NCBI GenBank assembly: GCA_038251625.1
Contig: JBBSBE010000029.1
Span: forward strand, 1-34,790
Direction of reading: 5' to 3'
From: JBBQXK01 sp038251625
GTDB taxonomy: Bacteria > Pseudomonadota > Alphaproteobacteria > Rhodobacterales > Rhodobacteraceae
Length of the DNA stretch: 34,790 nt
The position numbers and the translations under genes are program-made. The notes under the pieces were generated by a model, which worked only from the letters and a program-made list of their open reading frames with translations, did no database searches and had not been told where the DNA came from. The stretch's first letter is position 1; each line of letters opens with the position of its first letter. Shown here in pieces: positions 30,812 through 34,790 of this stretch.

Positions 30812-31967
30812 GGCGGCCTCTGGTCAGGGCTTTGGCAAGGTCTGTCTCCGGCAGCAGCGCTTCCGGTGCATCGGCGGCGAGGCCATGGCGTATGAGGGCA
30901 AAGCCTGCGGTCGTGGCGGTCAGGGTCAGTGCAGGTCCGGGATGCGCGCATCCCTTCGCGCAGCCCGAGACGTGCAGCGTGTGACCAAGGGGCACCAACG
31001 GGGCCAGACGGCGGGCGAGGGCGCGTGTCGGCGCCAGCGCCTGTGGGCAACCCGGGCTGCCGGTGCATGCAACAACGCGCAGAAGTGGATCATCGAGATC
31101 GGTCAGAATACCCGCAATGTCGGGCAGCGCGCGCAAACCCTCAACCAGCACCATTCGCCACGGCGTCAAACGCAGTGCGCCGAGCGTCGCGAGCGCATCC
31201 AATGTGGCGGCATCCGTCTGCCCGAAAGCAAACGCCAGAAGGGCGCCTTGCGGCACAAGGCCGGGGGAAAAGGTGATCGGCGAAATCGCAGGAACGACCG
31301 CCGCGCGATAGTCAGCGGGCATTTGCGCGCCATCACCAACATGGCGGGCCATGCGGCCACGTCCACCGGACGCGCCGCCGGAGGCGAGGAACCAATGGGC
31401 GAGTTCGAGCGCGCAAGTCCCGACGGTGGCTGCGGTCGCAAGGGCGCCGGTTGCGGCGCCATCGGCATAGACGAGGAATTCATCACCTGCCCGCTCGATG
31501 CGAATGTCAGCAGAGGTGGCGCGAAGAACGGGCACCCGGCCGGTATCCAGCGCAAAGCCGAATTTACCCGGTAAGGCCAGATCGCTGGTCGTAAGGGCCG
31601 CCTCCAGCCCTGCGGCAAGAGCCCTTGTTCCGTCGTCCTTGTCCCAGAAAGGAGTCACAACGATATTGCGCCGCGCCTCACCTTCGGGGGTGTCATCGAC
31701 GAGACCGAGTGCTGCAAGCCCGTCAAGCAATGCGGGATGCGCTACCTCGCGGATGCCGCGAAGCTGGATGTTGGCGCGGGCTGACAGGTCGATCACGCCC
31801 GAGCCGCAGATTCTGGCGAGGCGGGCAAGATCCGCAACCTGATCCCGGTCAAGCCGCCCGCCACGCGGGCGCACGCGCACCACCCATCCATCGCCCGACA
31901 ACATCGGGCGCAAAGCGCCCGGGCACCAGCCCCTTACTTCCGGCGGGCTGAGGGCAGCGGCGCTCAT
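30795..31967 (-). CDS. cobG: Precorrin-3B synthase CobG
   Basis: A 390-residue oxygen-dependent iron-sulfur monooxygenase that hydroxylates precorrin-3A at C-20 and forms the lactone of precorrin-3B, the step that defines the aerobic pathway. It belongs to the nitrite/sulfite reductase hemoprotein fold. Two ferredoxin-like halves are visible (RPMLSGDGWVVRVRPRGG and the ANIQLRG segment). Cluster ligands are Cys301 and Cys307 in ACTGSPGCPQAL and Cys336 and Cys340 in VSGCAKGCAHPG. It is somewhat shorter than the Pseudomonas denitrificans enzyme. The start overlaps the cobN stop by four bases. Confidence 0.93.
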   Translation of the reverse strand: MSAAALSPPEVRGWCPGALRPMLSGDGWVVRVRPRGGRLDRDQVADLARLARICGSGVIDLSARANIQLRGIREVAHPALLDGLAALGLVDDTPEGEARRNIVVTPFWDKDDGTRALAAGLEAALTTSDLALPGKFGFALDTGRVPVLRATSADIRIERAGDEFLVYADGAATGALATAATVGTCALELAHWFLASGGASGGRGRMARHVGDGAQMPADYRAAVVPAISPITFSPGLVPQGALLAFAFGQTDAATLDALATLGALRLTPWRMVLVEGLRALPDIAGILTDLDDPLLRVVACTGSPGCPQALAPTRALARRLAPLVPLGHTLHVSGCAKGCAHPGPALTLTATTAGFALIRHGLAADAPEALLPETDLAKALTRGRHAPHL

Positions 31968-34790
31968 GCCCCGGCCTCTACTGCTGCTGCAATGGAATTG
32001 CGGCGTGTGATCCAGAGGCCGGCGTCCCGCAGTGCTGCAAAGCGGGCGCGCAGGGCTGCAAGAGCGCCGGGGTTGGCAGCTTCCATGAAGGCCACAAGGT
32101 CAGCCCGCCCAAGGGTCGCCTCGTGGTAAAGGTCGATCAGATGCGGCGGCACCGCGCGGGTCAGATGCACGAAGGCAGCCAGATGCTCCATCGTCGCTGC
32201 GATCTCGGCCGCGCCGCGAAAGCCATGGCGCATCATGCCATCGGCCCAGGCTGGGTTCGCGGCACGGGCGCGTACCACGCGGGCAATTTCTTCGGGCAAC
32301 GCGCGGGCGCGGGGGGCATCGGGTCGGGTTGTATCAAGATGGTAGAGCGCGGCCTGCCCCCCAAGTGCGGCCACGGCTGCCGCAAAGCCGCCCTCATGCG
32401 CTGCGTAGTCCGACGCCACAAGCACGTCAGTTTCCGCCAGATCCTGAACATGGGCAAAGGCATCGGCCCCCTTCACGCGCGCCTCAAGCGCAGCCCGGTT
32501 GCGCGTGGCCTCGCCACGCGCGTCGATGGCCCACTCCGAAGCCGCAAGCCAAGCCTCGCCCGCCGCCGCGCACCCTGCGTCGGAATAGTCTTCCATCGCG
32601 GCCTGCATCCCCATCCCGTATTGGCCCGGCTCCGGGCCAAAGACACGGGGGGCAGCGGCGCTGTAGGGGTTGTCATCCGGCGCCTCGTCGCGCAGGGCCA
32701 GCGCGGCGGCGCCAGCCTCGAATATGCTCGCGAGGCCGGGGAAAGTGTCACGGAAAAGACCGGACAGGCGCAGGGTCACGTCGATGCGCGGGCGGCCCAG
32801 AAGCGCCAGCGGAATGACCTCGAACCCTGAGACACGGACGCTTCCCTCATCCCAGCGGGGGGCCAGTCCGGCAAGATGCAGCGCCATCGAAAATTCCTCG
32901 CCCGCTGTGCGCATCGTGGCGGATCCCCAAAGATCGACCACCAGCCCGCGCGGCCAGTCGCCTTGATCCTGCAAGTGGCGGCGCAGCAGTTCTTCAGCCA
33001 GTTTGACCCCCTGCGCATGCGCTGCCCGCGAAGGGACGGCCCGGGGATCGACGGAGAAGAGATTGCGCCCGGTCGGCAACACGTCTGCCCGCCCCCGATA
33101 GGGTGAACCTGCCGGGCCCGGTGCCACACGCCGCCCGGCAAGGGCTGCCGCCAGCCCCGCCCACTCGCCCGCGCCCTGGCCCCAGATGTGCAGGCCCTCG
33201 CCGTAGCGGCTTTCCTTCAGGTCGCAGACGAAACGGTCGATCCGGGGGATCGCCTCGGCAGGGCTGGCGTTCTCGGGGATCGCAAGATCGGCCTCTACGC
33301 CCGCCCCGCGCGCCTCGGCACGGATCGCGGTGATGAGGCGGGCGCGGCGGGCCGGGTCGAGGCCGTCAGCGGTGGAGTATTCGTCCAGCAGGCCTTCCAA
33401 CCGGTCGAGCGCTTGGGGCAGCGCGGCGGTCGCCAAGGGCGGGGGCAGGTGGCCCAGTGTCACCGCCCCGATCCGGCGCTTGGCCTGCGCGGCCTCGCCG
33501 GGATCGTTGACGATAAAGGGATAGATCACCGGGGTCGCCCCGATCAGCGCCTCGGGCCAGCAGGTGGCCGACAGAGCAACCGCCTTGCCGGGAAGCCATT
33601 CCAGCGTGCCATGGGCACCGATATGCAGGATTGCGTCAGGATCCTGCGACAAAAGCCAAAGGTAGAAAGCCACGTAAGCATGGCACGGGGTGCGGGCAAG
33701 ATCGTGGTAGGCATCCTCGCGCCCCTGCACGTCACCCCGCTCTGGCTGAAGCGCGATGGTGATGCGCCCCCGGCGCAGGGCGTGGAACTGGAACGCACCG
33801 GCTGCGCAGGCGGGATCATCCTCCGGCGCACCCCACGCGGCGGCAAGGCGGTCCTGAAGCGGCTGTGGCAGGGCGGCGAGGACTGCGCTGTATTCCTTAA
33901 CACTCCAGCAACTTGTTTCGCGCGCGAAACATTTTGCCAGATCGACGCAGGGTTCGACCGTGTGGCCATCGTCTGCCAGCCGCGACAGGATCGCCTCTGC
34001 CGATGCGATCGCGTCGAGGCCTACGGCATGGGCCATGTTCCAGTCCTTGCCGGGGTAGGTGGACAGGACAAGCGCAAGCCGTTTCTCTGCTGCGGGCGTC
34101 GCCGCCAACCGATGCCAGGCTGCCACGCGGTTGGCCACGGCGTCGATACGCGCAAGATCGGCGCGGTGGGCAAAGCGGCTGAACTGCAGGTCCGGATCGC
34201 GTTTGCCGGGCGACTTGAAGCTGGCGACACCGGCAAAGATGCGCCCGTCCACTTCTGGCAGGACGACGTGCATGGCCAGATCGGCCGGTGAAAGCCCACG
34301 CTCCGATTCTGCCCAGTCGCGGCGGCGCGCGGTGGACAGCGCAACCTGAAAGACCGGGCAGCCTGGGCCATCAAGTGGCGAAGTGCCATCCTCGCCGCGC
34401 GCCGAAAATGCGGTAGCGTTGACGATGGCCACGGGGGCGAAGGCTGCCAGAGCCTGTGCCGTCCACACTGCGCCGGGACCTTTCAGCGAGGGCGCAAAAA
34501 GGCCCCATGCGTCGAGCCCACGGGTACGCAGGGCGGCAAGGATAGCGTCGATCGGGCTCGTGTCGGCGGCGGTCAGGTAGCTGCGGTAGAATGTGACGGC
34601 CACGCCCTTCGGGCCGGGTGCCGGCGCCGCGACGATGCCGCGCGCGGGGTCGTACCAGCCGCAATCGGGCATCTCCTTGGCCCCCGCGACGGGCCCCGCA
34701 TAAAGACCGGCCGCCAACGCCAACTGCGCCAGCGCGGCCTGTGCCGCCACCGCGCCACCGGCATCGCAGAGTGCGGCCAAGCGGCGCAGG
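31964..34790 (-). CDS. cobN: Cobaltochelatase large subunit CobN (N-terminus beyond window)
   Basis: About 941 C-terminal residues of a protein that normally has around 1250. The frame is open through the right edge, so the start lies outside. CobN is the H-type subunit of the ATP-dependent CobNST chelatase that inserts Co(II) into hydrogenobyrinic acid a,c-diamide. Recognisable segments include VTFYRSYL, GTSPLDGPGCPVFQVALS, LVLSTYPGKDWNMAHAVGLD, DPDAILHIGAHGTLEWLPGK, ATCWPEALIGATPVIYPFIV, GRNLFSVDPRAVPSRAA and the C-terminal GMMRHGFRGAAEIAATMEHL. HIGAHGTLEWLPGK is a strong signature of this family. CobS and CobT are not in the window. It leads the cobN-G-H-I-J run. Confidence 0.96.
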   Translation of the reverse strand, partial: LRRLAALCDAGGAVAAQAALAQLALAAGLYAGPVAGAKEMPDCGWYDPARGIVAAPAPGPKGVAVTFYRSYLTAADTSPIDAILAALRTRGLDAWGLFAPSLKGPGAVWTAQALAAFAPVAIVNATAFSARGEDGTSPLDGPGCPVFQVALSTARRRDWAESERGLSPADLAMHVVLPEVDGRIFAGVASFKSPGKRDPDLQFSRFAHRADLARIDAVANRVAAWHRLAATPAAEKRLALVLSTYPGKDWNMAHAVGLDAIASAEAILSRLADDGHTVEPCVDLAKCFARETSCWSVKEYSAVLAALPQPLQDRLAAAWGAPEDDPACAAGAFQFHALRRGRITIALQPERGDVQGREDAYHDLARTPCHAYVAFYLWLLSQDPDAILHIGAHGTLEWLPGKAVALSATCWPEALIGATPVIYPFIVNDPGEAAQAKRRIGAVTLGHLPPPLATAALPQALDRLEGLLDEYSTADGLDPARRARLITAIRAEARGAGVEADLAIPENASPAEAIPRIDRFVCDLKESRYGEGLHIWGQGAGEWAGLAAALAGRRVAPGPAGSPYRGRADVLPTGRNLFSVDPRAVPSRAAHAQGVKLAEELLRRHLQDQGDWPRGLVVDLWGSATMRTAGEEFSMALHLAGLAPRWDEGSVRVSGFEVIPLALLGRPRIDVTLRLSGLFRDTFPGLASIFEAGAAALALRDEAPDDNPYSAAAPRVFGPEPGQYGMGMQAAMEDYSDAGCAAAGEAWLAASEWAIDARGEATRNRAALEARVKGADAFAHVQDLAETDVLVASDYAAHEGGFAAAVAALGGQAALYHLDTTRPDAPRARALPEEIARVVRARAANPAWADGMMRHGFRGAAEIAATMEHLAAFVHLTRAVPPHLIDLYHEATLGRADLVAFMEAANPGALAALRARFAALRDAGLWITRRNSIAAAVEAGA

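Noticed and set aside
1..34790. Insertion sequences, prophage, CRISPR or tRNA genes
   Set aside because: No transposase-like ORF, no direct-repeat array with spacers and no tRNA-like cloverleaf were noticed by eye. A tRNAscan or IS search would be decisive.

Overview
The window is high-GC, densely packed DNA with many ATGA/TGATG start-stop overlaps. It looks like an alphaproteobacterial chromosome, most likely Rhodobacterales. The main support is a complete aerobic (late cobalt insertion) cobalamin pathway with CobF, CobG and CobN, a riboswitch-controlled CbtAB cobalt importer, and a TupABC tungstate transporter. The taxonomic call is an inference from gene content. I see no rRNA, tRNA, CRISPR array, prophage or insertion sequence.

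Layout. 1-686 is the 3' part of an AraC-family regulator. 940-1932 is dusA (tRNA dihydrouridine synthase A). After a 423-nt spacer comes a five-gene peptide/nickel-type ABC importer (2356-7557: binding protein, two permeases, two short ATPases). A META-domain exported protein (7609-8085, minus strand) is divergent from an unusual pair. The first member of the pair is a 1820-residue protein (8235-13697) and the second is a CpXC zinc-ribbon protein (13722-14465). Next come tupBCA (14606-16830), a dimethylargininase-like hydrolase (16902-17699), a small secreted protein of unknown function (minus strand) and a GT8-like glycosyltransferase (18209-19210).

From 19308 to the right edge the DNA is a cobalamin/cobalt region, almost all on the minus strand. 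In transcription order, cobN (cut by the edge), cobG, cobH, cobI and cobJ form one tightly overlapping run. cobK is inverted on the plus strand and diverges from cobL over 50 nt. cobL, a fused cobE-cobM, cobB, cobA and a DUF1636 gene form a second run. A cobalamin riboswitch (about 23005-23205) then precedes cbtB, cbtA, cobF and a P1B-4 cobalt-type ATPase. Together these genes encode every enzyme from uroporphyrinogen III to hydrogenobyrinic acid a,c-diamide (CobA, I, G, J, M, F, K, L, H, B) plus the large cobaltochelatase subunit and both import and export of cobalt. CobS, CobT and the late adenosylation and nucleotide-loop genes are not in the window.

The most novel item is the 1820-residue protein. 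It has about 17 repeats of a roughly 74-residue helical unit, a proline-rich linker, and a C-terminal domain whose HEVGH, Tyr and Glu residues match the active site of anthrax lethal factor (peptidase family M34), including the seven-residue Tyr-to-Glu spacing. It has no signal peptide and is followed 24 nt later by the CpXC protein. I propose the two genes, perhaps with the divergent META gene, as a candidate undescribed protease system.
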